Positions 1 through 14,703 of a stretch of DNA of 64,000 bases are shown piece by piece (position 1 is the stretch's first letter; each line of letters begins with the position of its first letter). The notes under the pieces are model-generated. The model was not told the origin of the DNA and made no database searches. It saw nothing but the letters and a program-made list of their open reading frames with translations. This DNA is from Synchiropus splendidus (Eukaryota; Chordata; Actinopteri; Syngnathiformes; Callionymidae), in NCBI RefSeq assembly GCF_027744825.2, contig NC_071342.1, positions 14,651,501 to 14,715,500 on the forward strand, written 5' to 3'. The translations under genes were made by a program, and so were the position numbers.

Positions 1-230
1 AGTATTTCTGCTTGATGTTCCCTTCTGATCCTGCAGTTTTATAATAAGACCTGCTGCACCATTGCTGCATACTGACAAGAATCACACAAGCAGTTTGGCA
101 ATGTGTTCTCGTACCCGTGAAGTTTGTATTTTTTGTAACACAAATGATCTTCTTAAATATGATAAGTTTTTGACTCACAAATAAGTTTTCCCTGTATGAT
201 AATGTGTTTCTCAAGTCAGTGAGGCTTTAC

Positions 231-3200
231 CTAGTTTTCCATTGCTGAGTCGCTTCTGCTCCACTTGGCCCTTGAGGGCCCGGACCTTTTTCAGACGGCC
301 CTCCTGGTTTTCAATGTTCTCGCGCAGGCGTTGCAGCCGCTCCTGCTCAGATGCCTGTTGCTGCTGACGCTGCTCCTGCTGCTTGAGGTATCGGAGACGT
401 TGCTCCTGAATTGACAAGGACAGGAAATAAACAATAGCGTATGAAACTGCTTTTCAGCTCTCACCTATCTTATGGAAGAGTGAAATTGAATGAGTGAAAA
501 ATATATTATGACTGTTGTGAAGGCGGAACAGACCAATACTTCCATTAAATACAGACTTAAAAATGATACTGCTACAGTTTTGTTAAACAAATAAATACTT
601 AAACTACTACTACACAGGAGGCTTGATCAGTTCTGCTGTGTCAAACCCTGCTTGTTTACCTAACAGGCCTACGTGACGGCTTCAAGCAGCATTCCTTTGT
701 GACTCCCTCAACTCTCTGCGGGCATTTTTACTAAGAAACGTTTGAGGCAATGAACTCCACCAATGCAATTAAGCATGACACTGTGTGGCTGGACATGTAG
801 AGAAGGCAAGAGTTCTGCTCCATCTGTCCAACTGTTGCACTCATAATACATTCACCAACGAAGCCAAACTTTTCCATTTCATCACCTCCCAGCTGAACAC
901 AAACCAATTGCATGTAAAGGGACCGGTGCTTTAACCCCTGTTCTGCTTAGAAGGACGCACAACTTTGAACCATGAGGCGGGGCTACACCAACAAAGAGTT
1001 CAGCAGAAGTGCACAGAGCTGCTGTATGACAGATATATATGTGCACAAACAAATGTCCACAAGGGATTAAATAGAGGGCCTCACACCTCATCTCATTAGT
1101 CAGAGTGATACTTTCAAACTAATTTAAAGGGCCCGACCTATGCTAAAAAGGTGTAGGGTCTAAATACAGGTAATTGTCAAGAAAAAAAAAGAAAGCCTAT
1201 AACACATAACAGAGCTGAGAAATTAAAGGATTAGCATGTGGCATTATTGTAGCTTCTACCAGGCATGACAAAATTATATAATAGACTTTGATTAAAAAAA
1301 ACATGTTTGCCATTTTACAAAATACCTGGATGTCCTAAAACCAAAATAAACCACTTCCTCCATCCTCCAAATCACTGCTGACATAACACATGCCCTTGTT
1401 CAGGATTCTTTCATCCTAAGCAGCTGACCCAAACACCCTCCACAGACCGGCACTTCGTCCTGCCTTTCATGTTGTACTTTCTCCTCCTGTCTCACCTTTG
1501 AAGCCAGAAGTTGTTGTTGAGCTTCTATCTGCTGCTGTTGTCTGGCAGCCATCTCCTGCAGCTCAGCTAGAGTCATGTCCATTCTGGGTGTGGTCATCTG
1601 AGCAAAGACAAATGGGAGAATAAACTGTCGGCACGACAGATAGTAATTCAGATTAGCCTGTACTGGCTAGTGACGTGTATCAATACTTTCAACGTCTAAA
1701 ATGGCTAACTGCTCTGATTTATAACAGAGAAATTCCACACACAGCTTTGCCTTGAAATCTCCTTTGCAGATTACACAGAGTGTATTTAATATGCATTGTG
1801 AAAACATAACACAAGAAAACGGCAGGGTTTGGAGTGCATGTAGCATTTTAATTTAAATGCACAATGTCAAAGAAACAACCATGGATGCAGGTGAATTGAA
1901 CAATGAACTCACCCCGTTCTCCATTCTCCTGTCTGGCGGACCCCTCACTCCGTTCCTCTTGGGCTCTTGAACTCTTGACCCTCCTGAGTATCGGCAGAAA
2001 AATCCATCAGACATCACAGAAGCTGTCTCAGAATACTTCAAAAGTGCAGTACAAGTCACTCTTTGTCCTTGCAGCTGCGTAAAATGATCGAAACCTCTTC
2101 TCTGCTCACCTGTCGCTCTCTTTGACAAACAGTCACAAGTACTGAATGTCTGCAGTGTGTGCTGCCAAACGCTAGCGAGGACTCAATGATTTCAGCCCTC
2201 GAGCAAAACAACAGGGATCTGTGTGCTTTGTGACTTGGCGTAATCTCAGGCTTTAACCTTATGCATAACTGTCTGAAGGGGATATCCCAAAACCGGAAGT
2301 GGACGAGGATTGTCTAGCAGGGCTTGTGTCATTTGTTGGTCAGGGGATTCTGTGGTTTAAAGCCATGACCTCTGACCAGTGCTTCTTCTTACATAACACA
2401 TTTGAATTCCAACTGAAATTAAGTATGCATTATATACTTTGGCATTAGTGTACAAGTCGGCTACAATTCAAAGGATCAATAGAAAAGAAAGTCAGTTCAG
2501 TTAACAATTGCGCATTGTCAAGTTGGTTGCAAAATATCCGAGAATGTCGACAGAGAAGATGAAATAAAGGACGAGCTTGATGAACAAATGTTCTACCAAC
2601 TGTGGGAAAACAGGGGAACAGTAAGATAACAGGAAAGGAAAGCAGCCGCCTAATCCCTGAGCCAGACTCAAGCTGTGAGGGGAAAGGGGCTTAGTTATGC
2701 AACTGTGGGATGAGAGGATATCGCAGAACCAAAAATACTAGGCTTTTCTAGTGTTCCTAAGAAAATTGAGAACAGGCTTATGACTGGAATCCAGTTCTTA
2801 ATGTGCAGCCTTGCATGCTGCTAAGTTAGTGACGGTGAAGCAGCTAATACAAGCCATTTCTGAAGGGGACAATTGGATTTAATGTATTTGGAATATACTA
2901 CTTTGTTGTTTTAGTACCCACAGAAATCCATCCCAGTGCTGAGATTATAAAATTAGTTTGGGGTAAATCTACCAGCTCATTACTCTTGCTCGTGTCAATC
3001 ATATCTTACTCCTGCCGGTGAGGCGTGTGCAAATGATTTTTAAAGAAGAGCCTAATCTGGCTTTACTGCCCATCACTGTTAAGAGCTGTACATCACCCAA
3101 AGCAGGCAGCAGAAGGCCATGGTTTAACAGCATCTATAACTCAATCCTTCAAAGCCGATCCGAAAACTTCATGTGCTGATGAGAAGACTTCTGGGTGTAG

Positions 3201-6200
3201 ACTGTACTACATTAGTACAGATGCGAACGGAGTTGCAAGCTCAGGATGCCTATACTCACTCATTCGAACATCTCTTATGAAACTATTGCGCTACAAAGAT
3301 AGCAATATGAAGCTGTTATTGAGTTCTATCAGCTGTGTTAGCGTAAGGGCTCGCTCCAATAAAAAAACGTCAAATTCACTTTCTCATGCAAACATAATTT
3401 ACTTCCTAGCCTCTCTGAGCTTCATAAATCATTTTTTAAAGGTTCAATGAAAATAACAGAATATGTACAAACCATAATGCAACAACAATGTCACACAGGT
3501 ATTTATTTTAAGGATTCCAAAGAATTACCGAAAATGCAATGAGAATGCATGGTTTGGCATATGTGTGTTTATGTACGACTTAACCTCATCAAACTCCCAT
3601 CATGAATTAGGTTGCATTTGATTGAAGTATTCGGTGTCACTAGGACAGTGATACAGTAGTTCAACCTCATACGGAGCCAATGGACTTCGTCTGAAATTAA
3701 ACCCCCCTGAGGGTGAAAAACAGATTTTAAATAAACCGTTGCATCGTGGATGTAGCCGGGGAGACATTTTGGAGCAGTTTTAGAAGGTGAGGTATGTGTC
3801 ACAGTCAAACAGTTTGGTTTCTTTGTGTGCTTCGGCACCACAATGTGTGGCCGCATATTTTCAAGTCAGGAGGCATTCCAGGAGTTCCTCAAGCAAGTGT
3901 CACATGTCTGATCTCTGGGAATAGCTCATGCCCAATCACTGGCAATTGTTAGACAAAGAAGAGACTCTCCCCTGAAAAAAAAAACAAAAAAAAAAAAACA
4001 AGGTGGACACTCACCGGACTCCCTCGGTGCTCGATTGTGACGGAGAAAGAAGCGCACCTCTGACCTGTGCTGTCCCCATCGCTGGAGCACATCCAGCATC
4101 CTCTCTCCTTCTCCAACTGCCCGCTCTGCAAAAGACCACATTGCAAATATCAAGCCTATTATACACCTCAATATGCACATTTTTCTTTGTGCATTCCCTC
4201 ACTTGCCATACATTCATTTGTCAGATCATCACCATTTCAGCATTTCAGATGCTGATTAAGGTTAATGAATCTATACTTGGGCCAAAATATCTGTTGTCAA
4301 GGACTGGAGGCAACAGGGATGCACACAAAGTGAGACAACATCATCTCAGTCTCCTTCCCGGCAAGTACTTGAACATAATAATCAGTACTTTCCTCGCCCT
4401 TATAGCTGCGTCACCATGGAAACAGCGACGCAACCCACCTCCTTGAGTTCTAAATCTGAATACTCCTATACTTCAAGATGGGAGATTTGGGGTGCTTGTG
4501 CCTGTACAAGGGATTATGGCGACACTTCATTTGCATATCATGCTTACAAAAAGAAACCAGAAGCAGATGACCACACAATTTATCTCCGCATACAGTCTAC
4601 TTCAGGAATGCAATTTGCTTCTAATAAGTGGAAGAAAATAAACGTGAGCCTTTTCATTTCTTTCTGTCACAGCTTCCCCTCACAGAGGCTATCAAATAAA
4701 AAAAGGATTTATGAAACTCAAAATAGACAATAAGCAGGGGAACTAACTACTACTGCTGCTGCTGCTGCTCCAACAGTTTCTATCTTGGTAGAAGGTGTCA
4801 GAACACACCAGCCATGACCCCTGTCAACGTAAGCAAGTGTCAACAACTTATCACCTCGCTGGGTAGCTTTTGTGAAACACCTTGCATAAGCCATTAGGAT
4901 CCAGACGCCGTTCACAACCTCTACGTTAACACACTTTCACCATCTTCTTGATCATTACCAATAAATCCCTTGTAAACATTGAGTAATTGGACACAAAACC
5001 ACTCACCAGATCCTCGCCACATTTCAGAGAGGTGGCAGTCTGCCTCCCCGGGCTCTTTGCACAGGTCCACCACATCGCGGCACAGAGTGTCTGGAGTGAT
5101 GGGAACCTCAGTAAAATGCTGGTCATTGTTACTGAGGTAAACTGTCAGGAACATCTGAAGACAGACAAAGAGAAAATACTGAGTCAGAAAAGGATCAGGA
5201 TCAACTGCAGGTCTGCAAAAGAATTATGATTATTAATCACTGGAGAACACGCTATCTTCAGATGTCCTGGAACAAGATCTTCACATCTAATGTAAATGAC
5301 TAAATTCCATTTATTGGTTTAAATACAGCAGGAATTCCAGTACTTTGTTTCATCAGGCTGCAGGTTAAGCATTTCAGTTTTGTAGTAAAGGGCTGTGCCG
5401 AAGGAGGGGGCCAATAGTGAGAACATCAGGTCAGCAGGGTCACAGGCACAAAAGGGTTGGGGGCTGTAAGCATGCTGAGCAGCTGCAGTCACAGTGGACA
5501 GACAATAGTGCTGCCAGTGTTCTCGGTCGAGAGGTGAACAGATCAAATGTGTGGCAATCTTAAGAAGCCCAGTTTGTCTTTTCTTTTCTCCCGAGTTACT
5601 GACTTGTTGTCATGTGACCTACAAAGCAATTCCATTCATCCGGCAGTGACGATCCCACTATCAACAGACTGAATCACAAGTGAGTCATTCTGATCTGCAA
5701 GCACAGGAAGGACATGAGTCATTAGTTATAAACGTTGACTAAGTGGGAGAGCTCGAGGACCACCCAAAACTAGTCTTGTATATTAAACAATCCTCTGCGC
5801 TTGTGGAGTTGAACATTACATATGTAAGATTGAACCTTGTGCATTGATGGCCCCCTTTGCTGAAACTTGTCACCTGTGAAGGTCTTCCAATGCACTGAAT
5901 ACCTAAGCAAAATTTCTCTCTTCAGGTCGACATTTAATCTTGACTAAAATATCTTCAAGCTTTACCGCTCTTTTCTTAAGATTAATGCAGCGCAACTGTA
6001 CAAATACAAGATAAAACATGTTCTTGTTAGTTATGTAAACATTTACCTTTGGAACAGGGTTCATTTTCATGTACTTAGCATTTCGCTCAGAATACCAAAA
6101 CACAAAAAATGCTGATACCAACTACCCATCAATGTAGGACATTCAAATGACCCTGTGAACATTTGGAGAGTCCAACAGAGTGAGGGGAGGGTGGAGGGTG

Positions 6201-9200
6201 GGAAACCGTGAAAGTAGGATTGAGAGGAGACAGAAACGCTGGTGGGAGGGGGCTGGAGTTGGGGTGGTGGCGTGGCCTGCACTGAGGGCCAATTCTTTCC
6301 TGCACTAAAGTTAATGATCCAGGACAACAACTAGCCGGGCTTTATCTAGATGAGCCGGCACTTGCTGCTGTGGTTCATCCACCACTGCATACAAACAAAC
6401 ACTATCAAACAGGCCGGTTTGTTTGATCAAAAAAGAATTTGGTGATCAAGGCAGTATTGTTTTCACCCCTGTTGCAGGAAGGGGTGTAAGAAAGTATTGA
6501 AACACTTGAATAGCCCAATATTTGTCACACTAATTCCATATTTTAAGTCCACTAGATCAATATTTAAATATATAGCTGGATATGTTTGTGTTTTGAGTTT
6601 ATTCAAGCTTCTGACCACTTGTTGGCAGCAAGTAATTTGACCTCCCCCCCAGGACCTCTCACAAGTGTTCAAGCCCAGGTTGAAAGCCCAAGGTAGCACA
6701 GACAAGAACCGAGCGGTTTGAAAATACTATAGTCAAATACTCTATGAACACAAACCTACAAACTAACCGTGCAGATGTAACATTGCAGCTAGTGGCTAAT
6801 ATGAAAGGAGGCCAATGTACAGCCCTACGTTCATGATAGTTCCCTTTTATCATTCATCAACATTGGTGACACGCAAGATTCAAATGCTATGTCCCTAAAA
6901 TTAGGTTGTATTTTTTTTTACATAAAAATGTAGGTCATGTTTTTCATGGCAGTCCTCTGTGACCCTCCGGCCTTGGAATTAGCTTGTCAAATACAATTTT
7001 TGGCACTCGGGTAAATACAGTTCTTCTTAAGTATACATCAGCATGAAACTTTCTATGGCACACTGTTGACAGAACATTTAATTAATGGTTAGACAAACAA
7101 TCCTAACCACCAAAATCTAAATAACACTGAGGAGCCCAAACATTCGACTAGGACTATACAAGACTGCGCCAACACATGCTTTGAGTTCATGAAATATTCA
7201 TTATAACAGCAAGTGAAATTAAACTGCAGAGTAATGAGCAATTTCAAACCAGTAACACAACACTGAAATATTGTGGTGAAACCTGCATTTTCCAACACCA
7301 ATTTAAAAATAATAGGACATGTTGCTGAAAAATGCGCTCCTTTAGATGTGGCAAGGATAGTGACAGCAGCAACTGCTGAGTTGCAGTTTTATCTGAGACA
7401 TTGCTCAGGGGAAGGAGACCAGCTACTTCACAGTTACGGATGTGATATATTCAATCCGGGTGTCACCCTTCTGACAAAGCACAACCTGCTCAAGCTCAAG
7501 AATCGCACATCTGGTGAAAGGGATTCTGTGGCTGCACTTTTGGGTTGATGGTCTCACAAAAGAACTGCTGAGGTGGGGTCAGTCGGACTATATCTGAGGG
7601 ATTAAGTTAATCTGATGTAAAAAAAATAAAAATAAAAATTCAGCCTTTCACCACAGTCTTGTAGCAGTATGATGAATATCATGCGTTGTGTACAAACAGA
7701 TAACAAGTTCAACACATTTTTAATCGAAGTATGCAGAGTGGATTTTGAGGTGCCAAATGTCCGGAAGACGCCCTTTGTGACCTCATAGAAGTAGATAGTT
7801 GAGCTCACTAAGAATTTTACATAAAGACTTCTTTTTTAAGTGTCAAGATCCAGTGAAAAAGGTCCTGGTGGCGGAGGTGCAAGTTCAGGGCTGGAGGACA
7901 GATGAAAAAGAATGGTGCATCATGGGACTCATAGGTCAAAGTTAGCTGACCTTGATAACATCAGACATAAAGAGACACCGAAAGGAAAATTTGAGTCTTC
8001 ATTCATCCAATCTAATATCACATCAATCCTGTTATCATAATGTCACTGCGCTATCCTTCTCAGGGTCAAATAAAGGGCACTATGCTCCCAAGATGACTGC
8101 CCGAAAGCAATTTGTGACTTATTGAGTTAAGAGCCATCAAAACTGCCAGCTACAACAGTTTCCTATTTCCAAGAATAGACTTGTCACAGGGGATTGGAGT
8201 GTAAAGTAATTACACAGCAAAATCAGGATAACAAGCAAATGAAAGGTTGCCCAACAATTTCATAATAAAGTGAGCGTGGCTTTTTTGTTGTTAAGTGATC
8301 ACGGCCCATGCTTGAGCCAAGGAGGAACAATAAAACTGCCCAAATAATTAACAGGCAAACATTGACAGTTAGCCACATACCAGAAGACAAAAGATTCTGA
8401 TTCATCAGCAATAGGTTTGAAATTTAATGTAAACTTCAAGGAAGCTAATATGGGAAATCATACCCAGTCTGGTGTCAGTACACGCTTTTCTCTTCCTGGC
8501 ATAAGAACCTCTAAATGACAAGCAGATAAGAGTGGACATGATCCGATAAGCTATCTGGAACAGATGACTAAATGGAGTTTTGGTACGATGGTGTGTATCC
8601 TTTATGATTTACGATGTGACAGGAGGAGACACCTCGCAATCCCTTAAGAAAGACATCCATCACAAAATGACTTTCATTTGCGGTGCTGGTTCTGGTCTAA
8701 AAGGTCTTTAACAAGCTGTGAACTTGTTGTGAAGGCTGGTTTAAAATAGATGCTGAAACTGACAGCAGCATATTGGGTAGTTCCCCGGAGCAAAAAAATA
8801 AGGATAACTCAGAAAACAATGGTTGTTAGACATCGAAAAAAGGAAGTATCAGAAGACTATAATAGGAATTCTAAGTGTCTGTCATTAGAGCTCCTCCAAT
8901 TGTCCTAACACAATTTCAATTATAGGATTTGCTGATGAAAGGAAATTAATCAAGTGAGTTGAGTCGTAAAGGGTGACCTCTGAATCTGAAGAGACACTGC
9001 AGCAACATCCTTCTCCGCATCAAAGGTCCCCCCGCTACACATTTTAGACTTGACACAGTTCCAACAAAACAGTCCTTCAAAAAGTCAAGGCCACAGACAG
9101 AGCACTTCCCACAGCACGGGGTGGCCATTATTCCTCTTTGGTTACCACCTCTCGCATTATTGGCATGAAATGGCACAGGTGACAAGAGCATCAGAAGACA

Positions 9201-12200
9201 CAGTGGCCTCATTCAGGTGCAACCTTTAACTTTAACAAGACAGCGCAGCTGCAGCAAGATGTGACCAGGTGATGTTGACACTGCACTGCAGCATTTGGTC
9301 CACTGCTATGCCCTTGCTCAGATCAGCAGCCAATGGCCAGACAACAGGAGCTGGTTAATAGATTTAGCTCCATCTTGTCCATCCTTTCATTTGTAACATG
9401 AAAGAAGTTGTCAACAAGTAGAAGTTGAAGGTAAACTAATAAAAGCTCAAAAGACCCCCTTAAAAGCCCATTGATGTTCAATGCTACAAACGGAGCCGGA
9501 TACAGACGAAGCGTTCTGTCTTTGCTCTGCAGTCATTTTGTCCATATTTCGGCACGTTTCTACCTAATATGTCGCTCTAATGAGACATGACTGCATCAAT
9601 ACATCTTCCCCAGTTTGTTTTGGGGCTGGTCCTTGTGGGTTGCAGCTACGACAAATTTCAAATCTAGTATATACAGAGTTGGCATCTAGCCAGTGAGCCC
9701 AGCAGCGGAGAAACTAAACTTCGATGTTCTTCTTTCACCAAGGTGACAGTATAACTCCACTCAATGACCACTTCTTCGCCAACCTCCAGTATGAACCTAC
9801 GTGGATACAAATAGCTTATGCATCCTAAAAAAGGATCAATTTATCAGTCATTGCCTTGCTACACGCCATTCTTGCCACATGCACTGAAACATCAACATAC
9901 ATACAGCTCAGTGCATATACAGTTGTTAATAGTAATAATAGCAAATGAGGTCAAGCTTAATAATACAAACAGACAATGAATAAAAACAATTTACCTTTGC
10001 ACTCAGGATCATCTGTGCTTTCTGGTTTGCGTACTGTTTGGCACTGTCGTCCCTGCTTCACTCTTCAGTGGATTTCAATAGTTTGTTCTACTTCTAATAA
10101 ACTGTCTAATGACCGACTCCACTTAGCTGTAGCTTTGAACAAGCCGATTGGACGGTTTCATCTAGAATGACAGGTCACGAAAACATTAGAGTTAGCCCAA
10201 ACCTGATCTATCAGAATCTATCAATACTTGGTCAATGAAAAGGAACCTTCTTTACAAGCCTATTCCAATTTAATTTATGTGTCCACACACATTAATTTTC
10301 AGTGTGACGCTTAGCACAACTTTGTTTCCAACGCTTCAACAATATTTTGGATGAGATCAGTGCAGAGGCAGTTATGTAGCATTTAGTATTCTGAAAAGCA
10401 TATCTCTCCATTTCAATATTCCGCTCTGGAGCAGACACAGACGGCACACTGGATCAAATCTGAAGTGAAGGGGACATCTGGTTCTAGACAGCACTTTTGT
10501 TTTAGCAACACGTCACTCCTATCACGCAGGCATCCCGTTGGAAACCCACAAGACTGATGATGGTTTATTAATGCATTAAAAGGGAATGTCTCCAGATATA
10601 ATCAAATACTGCCAGTGTGTGTGTGTGTGCTCAGAATATTCACATAGGGAACAGGATACAGCAGGGAGTCCACAAGTTTCCTCCCCACATTAGTCAGCAC
10701 CACCCAGGGATCCCTAGATGCACTCTGTGCAAGTGTATAAACTACCCATCTGGTCCAAGGTCTGCCCTGTGGCCTCGTCCCAGCTGGTTGTACCTGGAAA
10801 ACTTCCAAAGGAACATAGCCAGGTGATATTCTCAGTCAGGGACCAGGACCTTCTTCACTGGATCTTGACATATTCTATACATAACAATTTCAATTCCCCA
10901 ATACTGATTGATTTATTATTGTACAGTTGTAAAGTGACACCATCCTTTTCTCACTCAGCAGTTTATTGTTTTTCCTCCATATTTCAAGCACGGCATGGGT
11001 GGACGGTGGACAAGCTCGGCCAGACCCAGGACACCAGACAGAACCGGATTAAGGATAACATCAACCAAAATTTATTTCATCAGGCTGCTGTCGTTCTTGG
11101 ACACAGGGTAAGGGGTCAGTCATGATTTTAAGAAACAACATGGTTGATTTTGTGTTTTGAAAAAGTATGTCAACGCATTTAAACGTCTTGTAACAATTTG
11201 CTTTCAACGCAATCCTTTCAGGACCAAATACGAACATTACATATCAACTCAGATTAAGGCTTTCGTGGAATCTAAATTTCTTAATCCCTGACAACCACCT
11301 GAACACAGTTGTGCCAAGAAGAAGACAAAATATTGAAATAGGAAAATATTGACTCCACAGACTTATTTATATTCGTTATCAATTTGATATAGTGAAGACT
11401 CAAGAATGCACCAGTGATCCCTGAAACTGCTTACGTCACCAATGCACTCTCCCACCGTGTAAACACAAAGACTTAACAGGACGACTCAGGTTTCTGTGTA
11501 CACACACAGAGCAAAACTGGGCTTCACACGGCCCCACGACGATTTCCCACCTACCCAGCACAAATGCAAAGCTGGACAACAGAAACGTTTGTGGTCGTGC
11601 AGCAGGGCATAACCGCAAATAGGTAGCTATGTCCGCTAAACATTGTCAGGTTGAAAATCTCCACTGTGGACAGGCTTGTTTTAAATTGGAAGAATGAGGA
11701 AGTGAAAGCGGATCTGCTTCTGTGACGCAACACAATTATAATATTTGAATTGCAAACCTGTACGTGATGTCACTGTAAGATGCATTTATATACACAGCAT
11801 GGATGGCAAAACACAGTGCCATCGCAAAGGCCATTAAAACCATGTTTTAGAATGAGATAGCAAAGCGTTGAGTCATCAGGCAGTAAAGAGTGGACAAGCC
11901 TTATCAGCTGCTGCTGTAACACCCACAAATACAATGTGCCCTCCACAACATGCTGCTAAAGAGTGCCGGCAGCTCATTGTGTTCACAACACTGACCCCTT
12001 ATTTACTATCCCGGCCAACAATTACGACACTGCATTCTCAATAGCCCCGAAGCCCCTGGCCTGTTCCAGCAGGGTCACGGGCAACGGGTGTATAAACAAT
12101 ACCTCACATAAGACATGACAACAGACCATTTTGCTGTAATCAGGTGCACACCAGAAGCTTCAGCACAATCAAGACACACAGAAATATATCACTCAGTGAC

Positions 12201-14703
12201 ATAACTGGGTTGAAGGCGACAATGACCAAGGTCTACCCGAGGGCTGTAATCTTATCAAAACATTTATGCATAAATTGTATTGTCACCTACCTGAGCTGGA
12301 CTTGAGAACGCACCAATAGCAGGAAAAGATCTTGTGTAAGGCAAGATTCAAAAACAAATATCACGCTCCACGTGATACACAAGGGAGTTGTGCGACTGGA
12401 AGCGCCAGTTTGAACAGAGAAGTGTTTTACTTCAGCACACAAGATAGCTTCTGATCTTCTACTGACTATTAGCTCAAGAATAAGAGCAGCAGGATATGTT
12501 AAATGGAATATCCAGTTTCCTTTTGTTGGCCATACCAATGTAACAATGTAACAAGGAAACCGCGTCGACGTGGAAATCATCCCACAATATAGAAGGTTTT
12601 CACTTAAGTGACAAACTTGCATTTTGCCAGTCAAAAAATGAATCTTTATACTGCCGTCCTGAATTTATGACACAAATCTTCCATCACGCACTAAAGAAAA
12701 ATCAGGTGTAACTTTAAAAAATAAACAGAACAAGTGATCCATTTAACATATTTCTCTTCCGCTTAATTGTTTCCAGCACAGAAGTCACTTTCCCCCACAG
12801 GTATATCAACACTTAATCATAAAAAAGCTCTTCATGGCTTATGCCTAAGCTGAGCCCAGGATCACACAGCTGATCCTACACAGGTCAAAAAGTGCTGAAA
12901 GACACTGCAGCTCACACCAAGGACATTCAATTATGATGATGATGAGGAGGAGCAGGAAGTTTCCATGGCTGAGGTCCAGAGCTGAGGCTAGCAAAGAGCC
13001 AGTCGCACTTGGCAAGTACCGTCTGTTGTGTATTATATTAACAGTGTTTTATTCCGAGTTCAACACGGTCACAAACAGCACCACCTCGGTCGTATGGTTT
13101 TACTCATTTAAAATGGATACAACAAGGAACATTTTTAATCATCTGTATCTTTTGGGTCTTTCGTTACAATTTAATCTATTTCATAGGTTTATGGAGTGAA
13201 ATAGTTAGAAATTTGAGTTTGTTTCCAACAATAGATTATACCAAACATTAACCCAAAGCAAATGTAGCCGGTCATAGTTGACAACACAACAATTGTCAGA
13301 ACTAAGAGAATTTAATGGTGTCGAATGTGAGTCATTTGCCATCACTTTGTGATTCAAGCAAACATGCTCATTCCTGGTGGTAAAAAAAAAACTATAAGCA
13401 GGGATGACAAAAGCAGACAGAAATGGGAATGAATGGGAGTCTACCCACAAAACCCAATATAATGGTGTATATCCATATAGTCCGCAGTTTTCCCCATCAA
13501 AAGCACGAGATAAATGTGACAGTGGGGTCCCTGATATGTAAACGGTCCCAGAAGTGGGATGGCGACCACATAACATAATTAATTGGGTTGGTAAAATCTC
13601 TAGCTTGGGGTTACATCAAGTGCAGATTCTGCTCCAGCCAAGAAAAATGTGAGACAGCATGTTCAAATCAAACAAAACCTACCCTCAACACCTAGACAGC
13701 AGACGTTATAAAGGATCCCAACTTGTAACCTGATGCAATCTTACTCCCACATCTTTAAAGACTTCCACAGAAACTGCATATTTCACTTCAAAGTGCAGTT
13801 AAAATGTATCTACTCAAATGTCCACTCAAACAATTTGGGAATTCATGCACATAATATATAACAATGTGCCCTGTAAATAATTGTTTTCATCATTCATTCA
13901 TGATAACAATTAACAGTAATATCTATGGAAAATACCCTAACTTATACAAGAACTTCACTGAACTAGAAAAGAGTGAGTATATGAGAAGCCAGATGGTTCG
14001 GACAAGTGGAGAGACAACGAATATTTAAGATAGAGATGCCAGGAAGAGAGAAGACAAGACAAAGAGAAGATAAGAAAACCAATGGGGTGAATAAGACAGA
14101 CATGACTCAGTTGATGGGCAGGATAGATTATGGTGGAGGAGGCTGACTAGCTCTGGCAAACCATGATGGCAAACACTGAAGGATGAAGTTTTAAAAAGAA
14201 AATCTCAGTGTTTGGTGTCAAAATATATCAATCGTTCTCCTTTAGCACTTATTCTACCTTAAAGCAAAACATGCATTGCTTTCCATCTCTCAGAACATTG
14301 CCTACTTTCAGTCTGACATCTGTAATATCTGCTCGCTCCAAATAAAACTGATTTTAATTCCCAAGATTTGAGCTCTGAAATCTGTATGCCTCAAACACAT
14401 CACCATGAGTTGACACAATATAAGCTAACAAAAAACGTATGGAGCAGAGTTTATTTTAGAAATGTGCCAATTGAAGTGAACTACTTTCAGACAGAATATT
14501 GATTTACGTGTTTCAAACTTAAATACGTGACGTCACCCAGGTAATAAACTTCACCTGAGCAGCCATAGTAACTACATACGGCCGCCATGACAAACAAAAT
14601 GTATCTGTACTTCACGGCCAAACAGAAGGAACCAGCAGTAAGGTGTAGACGCAAAGTAAATAAGAGATCAACTCACCGGCATCATTTTAGCCTCGTACCG
14701 CAT
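231..14703 (-). CDS. tp53bp2: tp53bp2 (ASPP2), N-terminal part, six coding exons, 3' end outside window
   Basis: Coding exons in transcript order: 14677-14703, 5007-5154, 4015-4125, 1913-1983, 1496-1597, 231-405; all have GT-AG borders and compatible phases, giving about 211 residues. ASPP2 binds p53-family proteins and promotes their pro-apoptotic activity; the p53-binding ankyrin/SH3 end lies off the left edge. Visible here: residues 1-9 MRYEAKMMP (the human protein has a very similar start), then the ubiquitin-like N-terminal domain beginning [10 protein letters not shown], the RFFLRH segment, and from about residue 122 a glutamine-rich coiled coil ([13 protein letters not shown], then [20 protein letters not shown]). 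These strings match ASPP2 better than its paralog ASPP1 (ppp1r13b), which differs at several of these positions. Whether it is the a or b fish copy cannot be said. The final donor at 230 leaves phase 1, so the reading frame continues to the left. Confidence 0.93.
406..5006 (-). other. tp53bp2 introns between coding exons 2 and 6
   Basis: Introns at 406-1495, 1598-1912, 1984-4014 and 4126-5006. Contents: plain AT-rich intron sequence, a poly-A run at about 3976-4000 directly downstream of a splice donor, and a short CTG run at about 4748-4769. No extra exon, RNA gene or transposon was recognised. Confidence 0.6.
10640..10815 (-). mobile_element. degraded LINE ORF2 C-terminal fragment
   Basis: Read on the minus strand, the frame contains [12 protein letters not shown] and then, some residues later, [18 protein letters not shown]. 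This resembles the GRPRTRW...LLPP tail found at the end of ORF2 in many fish non-LTR retrotransposons. Only the tail is present. A short GT tract lies next to it at about 10616-10630. Family assignment (CR1, L2 or Rex1 type) is not possible from this piece. Confidence 0.45.
13960..14195 (+). mobile_element. degraded non-LTR retrotransposon 3' fragment
   Basis: The purine-rich stretch translates in broken frames to pieces resembling the end of fish reverse-transcriptase ORFs (a RWFGHVER-like start, then a basic [10 protein letters not shown] region, a VDG...W segment and a closing run). It has several stops and frameshifts and no target-site duplication that I could find. Identification is by resemblance only. 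Confidence 0.35.

Larger units (their letters stand above)
5155..14676 (-). other. 9.5 kb first coding intron of tp53bp2
   Basis: Apart from two degraded LINE fragments listed separately, I see no convincing exon. Open frames such as 5319-5546 and 12287-12634 (both minus) have no recognisable domain, no suitable splice sites and no family resemblance. A long first intron is usual for this gene and often carries enhancers, but none could be identified from the sequence alone. Confidence 0.5.

Noticed and set aside
5319..5546. 75-codon minus-strand frame in the tp53bp2 intron (reads [14 protein letters not shown]...)
   Set aside because: Looks somewhat protein-like but matches no family I know, has no convincing splice sites and is not in phase with tp53bp2 exons.
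12287..12634. 115-codon minus-strand frame
   Set aside because: No domain or family resemblance; lies within the large tp53bp2 intron.
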